DNA of 64,000 nucleotides from Panorpa germanica (GCA_963678705.1 OY783214.1:13516001-13580000), one strand, 5' to 3'; shown: positions 45,820-58,994, counted from the first letter of the stretch. The notes: generated by a model not told the origin, from the letters alone. A program made the numbers and translations.

Positions 45820-45868
45820 GACTCGCGGCGCAGAGGCATTACAATTTCGGGCTTTTGATATTCAAACG
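45820..45868 (+). CDS. Putative 49-nt coding exon
   Basis: It is bounded by a strong acceptor (TTCTTCTTTTGCAG) and a strong donor (GTGAGT), and is GC-richer than its flanks. After one leading base it reads TRGAEALQFRAFDIQT. No family was recognised and no partner exon in matching phase was found, so it would belong to a gene with long introns. Chance is possible for so short an interval. Confidence 0.35.
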
Positions 45869-46576
45869 GTGAGTCTTTTTGTTCTATGATTGAATAATTA
45901 GCCGATGCAGCAGCTAAATAATTTAATTTATTGAAGACTTAACTATATTGTTAATAATCAGAATTGTTGCTGGAAAATGTAAATTTGAACTGAATTGTCA
46001 GAAAATATTATAATATTTAATGTTACAAAATTGCCGACATTTTATTAATAAATGGGAAAACATGGAATGTTACAAGCTATACATCTAGATATAAAATACA
46101 ACAAATTCAAAAGTTTTCAACCTATTTCATGTACAAAATCATTTTAAATAAAACATTTAATTTTATTATTTGAATATTTCGTCACGTTTAACCACATGCC
46201 TGTAATAACTATAATTATTAGTTCAGTTCTACCTCGTCGGTAGTTGGCAATACACAATGATATATTAAATATGTGAAGCTTCCTTTAATGGTTTCATTTC
46301 CTAAGATTTTTTGCTCGGCTGCGCGGAATCATTATTTCAATTTGTAATTCTTTTGATAGTAGCTGTTTCATTTTGTACAGTCTTGAAGGAATAACGAACA
46401 AGCTAATGTGGTGAAATGTAATTACATGTTTTTAGATAAAAGCAAAGTAAATCATAGTATTCAGGTTTTGTTCTGATGATGAATGGGTTTCATCAGAATA
46501 AACATAGAAAATTGATGTATTATGGTGACGTCATATTTGGCGAGCAAAATTATGTCGTTGAATTAAAAATTGTATC

Positions 46577-46636
46577 TACCAAGTTGGAAATTGTCTTGCA
46601 ATGTAAGGTTCACACTTACTAGCTTGTCACAATAAT
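46577..46636 (+). repeat. Dispersed repeat E, copy 2 (short)
   Basis: TGTAAGGTTCACACTTACTAG followed by CTTGTCAC matches the repeat at 58392-58545. Confidence 0.45.
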
Positions 46637-48959
46637 ACCTCCTCTTACATCCCACATAATATATTGCCCCGCCTGCCATTTCTCAATGCATTATCAGAAA
46701 GTTCTTCCTTAATTATTCATCTCTGCTCAATACCAACGATGATTTAACATTACAAAATATAATTGAATGTAATTTTTAATATCGTATCTCTAAATCGATC
46801 TATAATTTCTAAACATAAATAATTATAATGAATAGTACCTATCTCCACCTCCACCCCCATCCTCTCCAAAAACAAACTTAACATTATACGACCATTGTAA
46901 ATTTGTTATTGTATCCACTTCACTGTACGAGTATGTGTGTGTAAACGTATTTAATTAAAGTTGTTAATTAATATCGTTACCGTTCAATGGATGCCGTTGA
47001 ATACAATTAACGATTTGCAATTATTATCCAATGGCAGTTGGTTTTACAGCTATTGTTCATGGTTGAATTGATTCTGCAGTGGTGGTCGTGTCGTGTCGTG
47101 GCCGTGGTGCTGGAGAAGTGGCAAATAAACGATTACTCCCTGCTGCAGATGAATCATACCTGGAACTGAAACTGAAGCTGGACTTTTGTAATTAGTAATT
47201 TGTGACAATTATTTTGGTGGTAGTTTATAATAAAATGAATTTGCTTTATTTATTTTTATTTCTTTACTTGCTTTGACTTTTATTCGTCATAGACACCATC
47301 AAACATTTTTTATTTATATTTTACAATTTATAATTCAATTTTACAAATTTCTAAATATTTCAATAATTCACTAATTAATTTTGAATCACTTAACAAAAAT
47401 TTAGTATTAACAGAATTTTGATCTTTTTGAACAGATTGAATTTTGATCTTTCTAAACCATAATTTATACATTCAAATATAATATGATCCAAAGTTCCTTC
47501 TTTACCACATTGACATCTAAATTTGCTTTTGTTTGTTGAACAACTTTAAGAATTTGTAACATTTCTTCTAACTAGGGTTCATACTTGTTTGCTCGTATTC
47601 GAATATTCGGCTTTTGTATACGAAGATGCATGTGTGGACTCAAAGTTTGTGCTCACTCGGTAAACATTTGCAATCCGTAGACTAGAATAGATCAAAATGT
47701 CCGAATATTTGCATCCACGACTATGACATTAAAAAGTAACCTACAATGCTCAGTGTAGGTAACATATTTTTCATATTTTTGCCAAGTATTTGTATTATAG
47801 TAAACAAGTAACTGTAACAACCTACCCTTAATATTTGAACGAATGCGTCAAAAGTTTAGACGAAAGTTAGGGTGTTGAATATTAGCCATATTTTAAAGAA
47901 ATGAATTCGATTTCTTTCAAATGCAACATTGTTTCAAAAAGACCCGTAATTCAGAGGGACTCGGCACAATTTTGTACGTCAGCAATTGAAGTAGACGGAA
48001 CTGATTTCGCGTGGAACATAAAAAATATTGTCTTCTCATTTCTGTCACGTACTTAAAAATGTGGTAACTCTGGACGAAGGAGAAGTTCCTATGCGATAAA
48101 CTAGCTGGGTGCCGAAATTGCTCAAGTACCACAAGCATAATTAATAGCGCTATTTTCCATTCCTGAGATTTCGAAATGGGTTCGACTTTGCTTCGAAACG
48201 TATACTATATTCAGCACCTAGTAAACGTACTTGTTAATTTAACAGGTTTTTTGTTTCTCCAAATGAACTGTTGGTAACAGGCAACTCTGTGTATAGTAAC
48301 CATGTTTCTTGGAGCGGAGGAGAATGGGGTGCATGGGGGTCTTGTCCAGTGGAGCAGGGGGTGGGTGGTTATTCATTGCTAATGCTGAGGTGTTATTTTG
48401 TTGGCAACGAGACGCGTTGCAAACTCAGTAAATTGAAATTTTAAAACTGCTTAAAAACAAAACATATCTTTTAGAAACCACGTCATTGTAATTACATACT
48501 GTACAAACTACAGACAAGTTTCGTATTTTTTTAAATTAGTTTTTTTTTAGTATTTGTAATTATTAGTTCACTGTTAAATTAGTTTTATATGTGTAATAAA
48601 ATTTACAGTGACTAATTTTAAGGTTAATTGCTTGTATTAAAAAATATCAATCACAAGAAATTGTTGCCGAGTTATTTTAAGATTTGACATACATAAAAAC
48701 AAATAATATTTTAATACCGGATGTAATTGGTTAGGTAATTAGTCTTATATTGATCAGTTGTAGGTTAAAAGATTGTCTAAAAGTGAAAAAAAGGCAAATT
48801 CTATATATTGTAGATAAATTAGTGAATATCGTTTTGCTATATTTCTATAATCCACTTCTTTCTGTCTAAGTCACAGTCTTTGCAAATCAAAACCATTTTA
48901 CATAATAAATTTAATTTTTCTTTGAAAAATATATGAGTAAGCACTGAAACATGGCACTG
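46637..48959. other. Region without recognised genes
   Basis: Contains a short GTCGT-rich run at 47087-47105 and a G-rich stretch at 48310-48370. The - strand frame 47917-48138 was considered and not accepted. Confidence 0.4.
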
Positions 48960-49541
48960 GGCATATTTTCTATACGGTTTTTTGACGACACAGTTAATAT
49001 ATAATTCTTTCTATAATTACTACAAGATAAAATAACGCCTAAAGACGTCACAAAAAAAGTTTCACTGCGGTGTCCCTCCTAATTCATCACTGGATTATCT
49101 GAAATCAAAAAACCGAAATGATTTCATTAGTAGACACGTTTTTGTAGGTAACCCTATCGTGTTCTTTTTTTATTATTAATTTTTCAATTTTTTACAGCAC
49201 TTAGAAGTCAAAATACTGATTTTTCATGAAAAAAATCAGAAACTTTGTTATTTTAAAAAACGTTAAAATTAAAAAAAAAAAAACTCGACAGCGTTACCTC
49301 GGCATTTATGTAAAGAAAAAGTGTGCCAAATTTCAAAAGGATTGGTGCGGTAGATTTTGTGCTAGAGACGGCACAACTGAGAAAAACGTGTTTAAAAGTT
49401 TCAAAGTAAGACGAAACAAGACCAGAGAGATGAAGACTTAAAACTCTATATCTCGAACAGTTTTACTCCAATCGATTTGAAATTTTCACACAATAAACTT
49501 AATATGTTGTACATTAATATATATAAATAAATGAAAGAAAT
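48960..49541 (+). repeat. Unclassified dispersed repeat D, copy 2
   Basis: Direct copy of 38660-39312, same orientation and about 10 kb away. The frame at 49226-49441 lies within the repeat and is K-rich by A content, not a convincing gene. Confidence 0.75.
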
Positions 49542-51051
49542 TTAAACCTTCGACAAATATTCGTTATAGAAGTTGTTAAAGAATATTTATATATGAATTT
49601 GTTACGTTACGTACGTGTTACGAATACGTTATATAAAGAATTTGTTGATAATAATAAGAACTTATAACTAATGGTTTATTAATAAATAATCATTATAAAA
49701 GATTTTTTTCTTAATATTTTGTCTAGAGTTCCTGATAGTATGGTTAGCAACTACAGACCTAACCGGCCCTGCATTTATGAGTGTATTACTATGAGAACTA
49801 TACTTGAATTGATACGCATGTTCGTTAATAAGAACAATAATTGCATTATAAGTAATGGAACGTACTCAGTCCCCACAATGATTTCATTAGCCTGTGATTA
49901 ACATCTTGCATGAGACGGCCGCATTTCTCTGGCACTAGAAGTCGTATTTTTTGCAGTTTTTACCGTGCAAGAATTCTGCGTAGCTTTTAACTACATATGT
50001 ACATAATAACATGTAATCAAATTAAATTCATTTTATAATTAATCAAAAAGTAATTAGTTTGTATTTACGTCTACAATGATTCATAAATAAAAGTTTTGTT
50101 TTATTTTATGTGTTAAGAAAAAATGAATTTATTTAAATGTTATGGGAAGATGTCGGCACGCGAATAACTACATCAGGTAGCTGTAGCCAGACGCTGAAAG
50201 TATTGCTTTTCTTAAAGAACCGTCTTTAGGAAGAATATAAATCTTAAAGCAAAGCCTCATCAATTTTCTAGTTATTGTATAATATATGTGAGATTTATAA
50301 ATAGGTATTAGTGCTCTCAGTTAGGTACAAAGGTGAACTTTGAAAGCTCTTTTAAAAACGGTTCCAAATACGGTTATGGTTGTTACTAAAACAACGAATC
50401 TACTTAAATAACGAATATTGGCTATCCTCGTCCTCTAAAACTAGCGAACTTTCAACTATGGTAATAATTCTTGCTTCATCCATGGTACCAAAGAATATTC
50501 TATTATCAAAAACGGTTAGAAAGTCATTAATTTTGAGGGTGCATAAAATATACTTTCGTATTTATTTTCAAAGCAACATATTATTAAATATTTTTATTAC
50601 GATATAATTTTTCTTTACGTGTCAAATATCGTTAGAAAATAAAGAAAGTATATAATAACTATTTAAAAAAAAAACCGCAAAATTTTGAAAATTATAAAAA
50701 TATAACAGATACGATGAAAGAAATTTTTGTCACGATCACGACATCAGCATTGAGAGCTCAACGCGCAGCGCCATACCGGCTGCAAGAGTCATTATGTGAA
50801 ACCATTATTCCTGCCACAACAACAAATTGTCTAAATTAACGTCTTAATCATAGTATATTTATTATGGGTTATATATTTCCGTTCAAATATAAAATTATAC
50901 AGAAAATACATTTAAAATAATTCGCTACGAACCATAAATTAAGTGGTTAATACGGTAGGTTCACAATATTTAGCGCCTATAGGTTTGAAAATATGAATAT
51001 ATGCAATCCATTTAAGGATTTGAGGATAGAAAAATTATTTTAAAATTTATA
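49542..51051. other. Region without recognised genes
   Basis: AT-rich. The frames at 49719-49901 and 50380-50607 show no recognised motif. Confidence 0.4.
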
Positions 51052-51372
51052 GATAACTAGCTGTCCCGGCCACGCGTTGCTGTGACTAACGTTTTTGTCA
51101 TATTACATTACATAGCGCCATCTATTGAATATTTACTCAATCTAGTCAACAGAATATTTACTCAATCTATTTATCAACAGATGTCGCCATCTTTTAAAAT
51201 CAGATAATTAATAATAAATCATAATAATTAATCAGAAATTGAGATGTAAGCTATCCTATCTTTCAAGTTGGATCAAACTGCACCCGGTGTACAAATTTGA
51301 TTAAAATCGGTTAAGTAGTTTAGGAGTCCATCGCGAACACACAACGTGACACGTAATTTATATATATTAAGA
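51052..51372 (+). repeat. RTE/SINE-like dispersed repeat
   Basis: Starts AACTAGCTGTCCCGGCCACG and ends ...AACGTGACACGTAATTTATATATATTAAGAT. It includes AAAATCGGTTAAGTAGTTTA. These end sequences are a recurring theme of RTE-type and related non-autonomous repeats in insects (from memory). There is no frame. Confidence 0.6.
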
Positions 51373-53846
51373 TAATTACACTATAAATGTAAAAGAAAAT
51401 TAATTACTAAAAATTATAAACATTCAATTGACTAAAGAAAAAAGTACTCTAAATCGCTTAGGCATATTTGACAACACCGCTAGAGTACATAACCTGAAAA
51501 TTTAGACCTAATGGCTTTCGAGTATTCGCGATTGGTCAAAAATGTCAATTATTTTTGTTATCTCTTCGGAAACATACTATTTTTATTATTTTAATCGAAA
51601 GCTTGATGTTTTCTGAACATTATTCAGTTGAAATAATAATTTTCTCCATTAGCTACTTACATGAAATTTGCATTGTGAAACAAATGCACAAAGTAATGAA
51701 TCCCCATATACTTGTACCTGAAATTTCCATTTTTTAAAACTTACTATGTATTTACTAAAAGTTTCAGAAACCTACTCTTATTTAATTTTTTTGCAATAAA
51801 ACTAATAACTAATACCCTGAAAAAACATGCCCTTGTTTGTAAGGAAAACATTATATCATTCTCTGTAAAAGAAACCCTAGATATTAATTTCTTGTAATTG
51901 TGAATCTATCATTATTATTAAATTTGGCTTATTCGAGCGTGTAACATTTTTGACTTGTTTTATCATAAACAACTAATTTAGATATCAATTTCGCTTCGGC
52001 TCGACCACACCCACACAAGCACAGGCTAAGACCCTATGCCCATCAAGAGAACCCATCAAGCTCCCCTCTATCCCGCCTCCCTCAAAATAATAACAGAATA
52101 GATGGGAATTGGAGTAGACAGGAGCTTTGTTAGAAGCGAAGCCGAAAAGACTGATTGACCTATTCCTGGTTCTGGTTAAAACAAGAGCGAAATGTCTGGG
52201 AACAAAAAATTATATTTATTAATTATAGAGTCGATTTAATACTATGTTGCGCGGGCACTGGGCTTCAACTCTGTGCTTAGGGTATTTCAATTACCGGACT
52301 AAAGTTTTTTGCCTTTTTTTTGGCTTATATTAGTTTTGTTTTGTTTGCTGGAAGCGACAAGAACTAAATACTGGAATATAAATTGCATAGTCGATTGATT
52401 GTTTACAACTGTAATTTTGTCTTTGTTAAAAACTGCAACCGGAAATAATACTACCTACAGGTGTAGTTCTGGTTCCTTCCAATTTTCTAGTTTTAACATG
52501 TACTAATTGTTTTTATATTCCCGGTTTCTCCTTCATTGTGCAAGTTTGTCTTATGTTTTGTAGAAAAGATGTAGCTTGTAAACTATAAAGACAAATATAT
52601 TCTTAACCCTCCGTGTGAACACTATATTTTTCGAGTCATGGTGTGTACACTGGAATTTAAGGGAAAAGTTGAGTTTCTCGTGTTTTCTAAGCTTTCAAAA
52701 AATCTCAAAAAATTCAGGATTACTTCTTGAAGTGTCTACTGACATGCTACAGAAGCTGTCAGAGTCTAAAGTTTAAAACCGTTGTTAATAAAAATTGACA
52801 AATAGTAAAAAACGCGGAATATTGTTAAAAAATTCGTAACTTTATAACAAACAAATATAACGGTTGTAGACTTTCTTATCTTAGATTATTAGCTTTCGAA
52901 AGAATGTAGTGTCTTAGGCGTGGATTGTAAAAAAGTGGGGAATATTTTACGGATTCAGGCATGTCATAATAAACGGAACGGTGATTGTTCGGCACAAAAT
53001 AAGTTTTCATTGTTGAAAATACAAAAGTTATGAAATAATAATTAATAATAGCTAATAATAATTAGTGTCAAAAAGAGAATTTACGGTGCGCAACCGTTGA
53101 ATTGTCATCCATCTTGAAAAAGTTATTGTAGTAAAAAAATGAACTAATAAAAAAAATCTGTATATATAATCTAAGAAATAATATATTAACATAAATCATT
53201 TATTTTAACCGTGAAAAAACTGTAAAACAACGAGAAAAGCGAAAAAGAAGTGCATTTACTAACATTAGAAAATACTAACGTCGTTTGTACACTGACACCT
53301 CATGGGAACAGAGGCAAGTTTCACTGGCTCGCCTTTGCCGGTAAACTTCCACGTCCGGACACTGCTAGAACTTTAAATCCCTACCTCTACATACATTTTT
53401 GAGGAGGCATAGGTGAAGCGCGCGTTGTACTCATGATAGAGAAATAGGAGTTTGAAATTTCAACTGTTCCTTAAAAGACCCAGTATACACACGCAGCGTT
53501 AATTCCTTCAACGCTAATAAATATTCGATCAATCATCAAGCAATATTTTTTAATCACTCCCTTTCCAATAATCTTCATTGGTCGGGCGTTTTTAAGTTAT
53601 GAAGAGATACTTGAATATCGCCGTCGTGTCTTTCAACTTTCTTGTTGTGACGGATGCTTTTTGTTGTAGACAGACTAGAGTATACAACGTTTGAATCACG
53701 ATCTTTTCATTAACTTGTGCCGCCTACCCCTCCATCCCTAAATCTCATAGAATCCTATTAGAACAGCGATGGACAAGAAAGGGTCGCGAATTAAAAAAAA
53801 AATCTTCTAAAATTTTATTTTATATTTCGTGAACTAATGATTCCGA
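51373..53846. other. Region without recognised genes
   Basis: AT-rich, with a GC-richer stretch at 53290-53430. No splice-supported exon was identified; the frames at 51555-51737 and 51712-51897 are not coding-like. Confidence 0.4.
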
Positions 53847-54483
53847 ATGGGCTTGTGTCCTATGTCTTAATTTCTATAAAGGTGTTCTACATATTGATAA
53901 AGTGGGTTACTAGAACCTCAAATGTTTAATTATTTTTTAATAACTCCTTATATGTTAGGAGATATTAACAATTAAAAAAGTCATTTTTTCCCTTTAATTA
54001 TTAAAGGGATTCAACGTTGTACACATTCCAAGTGCATGTGACATCACAATCGTTGTGTGAGGTTACCAACCTTACAGCTCATAAATCTCTGCTATATGTA
54101 TTTATATATCAAAGTATCAAATATTATTTACAGCTATTTCAAGGAACATTCAAATTCCAATATTATGTCTGCCTTAGCAGGGTTGAATAAAATAAAAACT
54201 TATTATTCTTTGACTTGACTTGATTATTCGACTACCAACAGCTACAAAACATTACCACAGCACTGACCTACTCAACAAATAACTGACGTTAAAATGCAAT
54301 TCACGTCATACAAATATGGCCGACCATTTCTAGCGCTAAAACTACAATTCAAACTTTTAATTGCTATATCTCCGTCAATATTTAGATATTTAATAAAATA
54401 GACACACCAATACACATTTATTAACATCAATTTCAATCAACAATTGAAAAATCGACCACTAAAAAATGAGGACACAAGCGCAT
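53847..54483 (-). mobile_element. MITE family A, copy 2 (inverted relative to copy 1)
   Basis: Full-length relative of 9375-9979 in the opposite orientation. It has termini ATGGGCTTGTGTCCT and AGGACACAAGCGCAT; the second has one changed terminal base. No target duplication is evident. Confidence 0.8.
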
Positions 54484-56641
54484 TGTTGAATATAAGGTTT
54501 ATGTCCACGCTCGTGGGTAGTAGAACTGTGTAGGAGAACAGATATTAATATATATGTATAATACTAAAAGTAATTATCATCTTAAAACGATTGTGAAAAC
54601 CTTCGTCTTCACTGTCGTCGCTTGATAGAGTTGCTTCTCTGTTAAAAATGTTCTCAAATTGTTTCATTATCTTAAAATGAATGTGTTATTATTTATAATA
54701 CACGAGTATAATGATGTATTACAGATTATCCCTATATAATTGGAAGCTATAATTTTATAATTGTGTTTGAATGAAAATAATAAAAAATAATAAAAAAAAA
54801 ATTCGTTTATAAAATAATATAGAAATAGTTTAGACAAAATTAAACCTATAATTTGTACAAGTAATTATTATTTTAAATTAATTAATAAGGTATTTTTATG
54901 TCAGTAATTTGATGGACGTAAAGAAGATTTAATAAAAATGGATCTAGTTTTATAACAACTAAAATATTTTAAGTCATTTTTGTCCCTTAAGCGTTAAAAG
55001 AGTCAAAATTTCTAAAAAATTATTTATCTATCAACGTCATATTCGCTTTCCATCTTCTTCTCTTATATGCAATAGAGGATAACAAAATGAATAAGAATGC
55101 AACTTAGTTTTGATATTATAAATGTGATAAACAAGTTAATAAAATTGGTTACTTATTATTCTACAGACTTTAATACTAATCGTGTGACGTCAATATCGAG
55201 TGGCTAAAAATTAAACGGCGAAACAGATTCTCAAGTTTTAAATATCTAAGTCAACTATTAAATGTTTAAAAAAAACAATAAAGCAAACAAATTTGTATTG
55301 TAATTTATACCAACAAAAAATTAGCCTATTAGCTTCAAAAGTGAAGAATAGTTTGCTATTTGAAACTGCTTTTTCGCGGAAAAATTAACTAACCGACCGT
55401 AAAGAGATGCTGCCAAGGAAGAAAATACAAAGATTAAAAAATACAATTTTTATTATTAAAGTAGCTGTTTAAAATAAAAACTTATGGCGTCCACATTTGT
55501 TCTACACCTTGTTAATGCATTCAGTATTCTTCTCTACCGTTTTCTTATGAAGACAGTGCTTGCATCCCCCTGAAAGTAATCCTGCTGGAGAGCTTATGAG
55601 CTCTGAAGACATAGTTTTTTTAAATACTATAATATTATTAGAAGCTGTACTACAAATTAGGTTTTTGATTTCCTAGAATTAAATGTTGTTTAGAAATTAC
55701 ATACATTTTTAACATGTTTTTAAGGGGATGTGCGATATTTTTAGATTTTACAGGTGTTTTCTTATGTCAAATTGAATAAATATATACTATTACATACATT
55801 TACAATTCTACATTCCATAAATTATTTATATTTAGTCACTATTTCATTCACGAGCTTTGAAGTAATATTTCCATTTTCTGTTTACCTTCATCTAAAACAA
55901 AAATACATCTGTATTTCCTTGTAATCTTTTAGCTTTGTATTGTATGACACAAATTATCTAATTTACACGTTTATAATTAATTACCATCCACATTTAAATC
56001 ACACCATTTCCAGGTTTCCGCGTACATTTTCCCCGTCCCGTCCCGTTTTCTCTGCTGCCTGCTGCGCCCTCTATGATCCATTTCTGCCAACAACGCGGCA
56101 CGTACGTCAGACGTATAAATTTAATTGAATTGTTAATTTAGTTTTTTTCGTGTCGCTGTACCATGTACTCCTCCCCCTCAGGTCCCCTAGCCACGGTGTA
56201 CATGACATGTGACGTGTTCGCTAACACATTGAGTTCGACTCCCAGCGCAGCATAGCACAGCAAGCCGCTAGTAATTTAGCTGTTTTGTAATTTAGTGTAA
56301 TTTAGCTGTCAAGTCAAGTTATTAAGACATCACACCCCTCCGTGTCCCGCTACCTCCGCTGCTCCCCACAACGCTCCAGGAGACGAGCCTCCCCTGGGGG
56401 GCGCGGCATGCATTGCACGGTGCTGCGGTTGAGGGGATACCTCGACCAGGTATATCGTACACCGTACGCCAGGTGAAACGAGAGATTGCTTATTTGTGGA
56501 GTGGAGTGAATTCGGAGTGGATGAAATTAATTAAAGACTATTTTATTGCGGATGACTAAGGTCATATTTGAGGAGCAATATTATTTTTGGTAATAAGTAA
56601 AAATCCTGTAAAAACCCAACAAGTGTGACACTGCAGTGTAA
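54484..56641. other. Region without recognised genes, with GC-rich island
   Basis: AT-rich to about 55990. From 56000 to 56470 the sequence becomes GC- and CpG-rich (CCCCTGGGGGGCGCGGC near 56391). This may be a promoter or first exon; a short + strand frame MHCTVLRLRGYLDQ ends at a donor-like GTATAT at 56451 but has no support beyond that. Confidence 0.35.
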
Positions 56642-57010
56642 GGCCCTCCGCACATGAGGCGACTGATTGCAAACTAGTCGAGCCGTGTTTCGTGACTCTA
56701 TAGAATTTTTAACAATAGCATAATAGGGGATTTGATTGTGTCGTATTTGTATGTATGTATCTAAATACTTTTGAATAGTATTTGTGCACATCTCTGTTCA
56801 TGATATCACCATCAAAAACATGCAGCCAAGCATTCCCTGCAACAGAGAAGCATAACCCCTCAAAACGTACCCAAAACTAGTTTAGTTTTATTCGTGCCGT
56901 GTGTTTTCTCTCACTCGTATACACGTTCGTTCTCTCACTAACAACACAATTCCATTCTCATTCGGTTCGGAGCTAAGGTTAGCAATCAGTCGCCTCATGT
57001 GCGGACGCCC
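56642..57010 (+). mobile_element. TAA-type MITE, family B, 369 bp
   Basis: The termini GGCCCTCCGCACATGAGGCG and, inverted, GGGCGTCCGCACATGAGGCG match except for two bases, and the match continues through ACTGATTGC. TAA flanks both ends. A diverged relative is at 11124-11449. No frame of interest is present. Confidence 0.88.
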
Positions 57011-57307
57011 TAAGGCAATTTTCTACCTGAGAAACAGAAATATATTAGAACTAGCTTATAGCAATAGTCTAGCTTATAGTCTAGTGCGAAAGTCGTGGTT
57101 TATGTTCCCAAATGCGGCTCTGAGTTATAGTGGTTTTACCATTTTCGTCTGATTCACAAAATTATTTAATTTATCAGTAAGTACATTTCAAATTTAAATG
57201 AAATCTAAAGTTGTCCGTAGTTTTTCGTATTCAGTTCTTCTCCTTTTCGAATTCACAACGTGGTTTTGTACAGAATGCATGATACTTAGCGTCCAACGCA
57301 TCCTCAC

Positions 57308-57422
57308 CTCCTCGTGCATATCCAGGTCCAGGTCGAGGTCCAGTTCTACGTCCAGGTTCGTCCTGATCGCGGCGGGAACATGGGCGGCGTCCACTGTATC
57401 CTGGAACTGCTCCAACAGCGAG
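57308..57422 (-). CDS. Putative coding exon rich in D-L repeats
   Basis: A locally GC-rich open stretch on the - strand. After one leading base it encodes 38 residues beginning SLLEQFQDTVDAAHVP and continuing through a run of alternating D and L to M-H-E-E, where a GTGAGG donor follows. The acceptor side (TTTGAG) is weak, and the frame also continues to a stop at 57194. No family was recognised. It could be an exon, or a small frame of 57194-57427. Confidence 0.28.
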
Positions 57423-58391
57423 CTCAAATTATTAGATATTTTTTATAGATAGCATCAAACAAGCGGCGTTGTTTGATTGTTTTGTTTTTAATTATTGAGT
57501 ACAATACTTAATAACAATTATTATAAAATTATAAAATATACCTTGTTAATAATTTTCTATTGAAAAGAAATTGAACAGAATAGATTCTTTTTTTTTTATT
57601 ATTAACAATTTACAATTAAAATAATATTATTATTTAATAATTATATACAAAGTTTTAACTATAGGTATATCATATGAATAATAAAAGAAATTGTTAAAAA
57701 CAGGAAGCACGCATTTTACAAGTCTTAGGTGTTAACTATGAACGTATCAGCGTGTTAATTGGCCAGCTATTAAATTATTAATTGAGTTAAAATTCTAGAA
57801 TGTACGGATTATAACACTGTATATTCTCAAACTGTATTCGGAGTTGCCCGTTATTACCATAAGCTCTTTGTTATATACAAGAAAAATTCACTAGGTTATG
57901 GGGCGAAATATTTTCAAGCTGGGTAAGCTATCTACATATTACGTCACACACATTTCATGGTTTTTAACCATTTTTTAAATTTGTTTTTAATGGTTAAAAT
58001 TTTGCACTGAAATTTTGAGATCTTCTATAATTATACATATAATTTCAATTCTCTGTTTTTTGTTGCCTAAACGATTTGTTTTAGTTCACGATAGTGTAAT
58101 TCAACAGTCCGTTTCAATCAATCAAAATTTAGCAAAGCTATCCGTGCCTACAAGTATCTCTAAGCCAGCAGGTGTTTTTATAGAGAACGTCTTAAATGAT
58201 ACACCTAGAAGGAAGACACTGGCAACTAGAATCATTCAGAATTCCAACACCAGCACGACATCCGCCACTGTGAGTTATGTCACGTGACGACGATTTAGCG
58301 CGTCACGGCGTCACGCAATGAATTACAAATATTTAAATCATTTAAACATATAGCTTATTGGATTATACGAGCACTACTACAAAAGTATTGG

Positions 58392-58545
58392 AAAATATCT
58401 TCCCAGGTAGAAAATTGCCTAGCAGTGCAAGGTTCACACTTGCTGGCTTGCCATAAGCTTATTCCATGGTTCGTTTTCTAATTCTTATATAGAAGTGTTC
58501 TTGTAGTGAAAGCTTTACACTTGCTAGCTTGTCACTAGCTTCATT
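58392..58545 (+). repeat. Dispersed repeat E, copy 3 (longest)
   Basis: CAGTGCAAGGTTCACACTTG and GTAGTGAAAGCTTTACACTT, each followed by a CT[G/A]GCTTG word, form an internal direct repeat about 80 bp apart. Related to 40120-40245 and 46577-46636. Confidence 0.5.
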
Positions 58546-58994
58546 TCTATCTGGATTGTGACTTGAGGAGGAATACCGCCACTGGTTGGCGTATAATTTT
58601 CAACGCTTTCATATTTCGTCTGTAATTCACACACTTTCAAATACGAGTATAACAGTTATTCAAAAAGCAATTCAAAAATGTATTAAGTCTATATTTTAAT
58701 TAAAATCGCGTTCGATATATAAATATTAATTTGTCGTGCAATTTATAAAAAAATGAAAATTTAATTTATAACGTTAAATATTATACATTCACGCCAAACA
58801 TATAGGCAAGGTATTGGCTGTAATTTATGTGAAGCACATTCAAGAAGTTGGACACTTGTTTTATGCGTGTGTATGTAGTTTAATTAAAAAGTGATAGCTA
58901 ATTAAAAGTCAAACAATTGTAAGAAATAAATTATATACGAGTATGTATATTTTTAGAGATCGTAATTACAATGTTACTTTTCTTTTATTTATTT

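Noticed and set aside
39627-45868. Joining the 39758 donor to the 45820 exon
   Set aside because: The phase-0 end reads exon 45820 in a frame that reaches a stop after 12 codons, so the TRGAEALQ frame would not be used.
47917-48138. 73-codon - strand frame
   Set aside because: No motif, no splice sites; the opposite strand is equally uninformative.
56408-56450. Short first exon MHCTVLRLRGYLDQ before GTATAT
   Set aside because: Frame openness in GC-rich sequence is expected by chance, and no downstream exon was found. Kept only as part of the GC-island finding.
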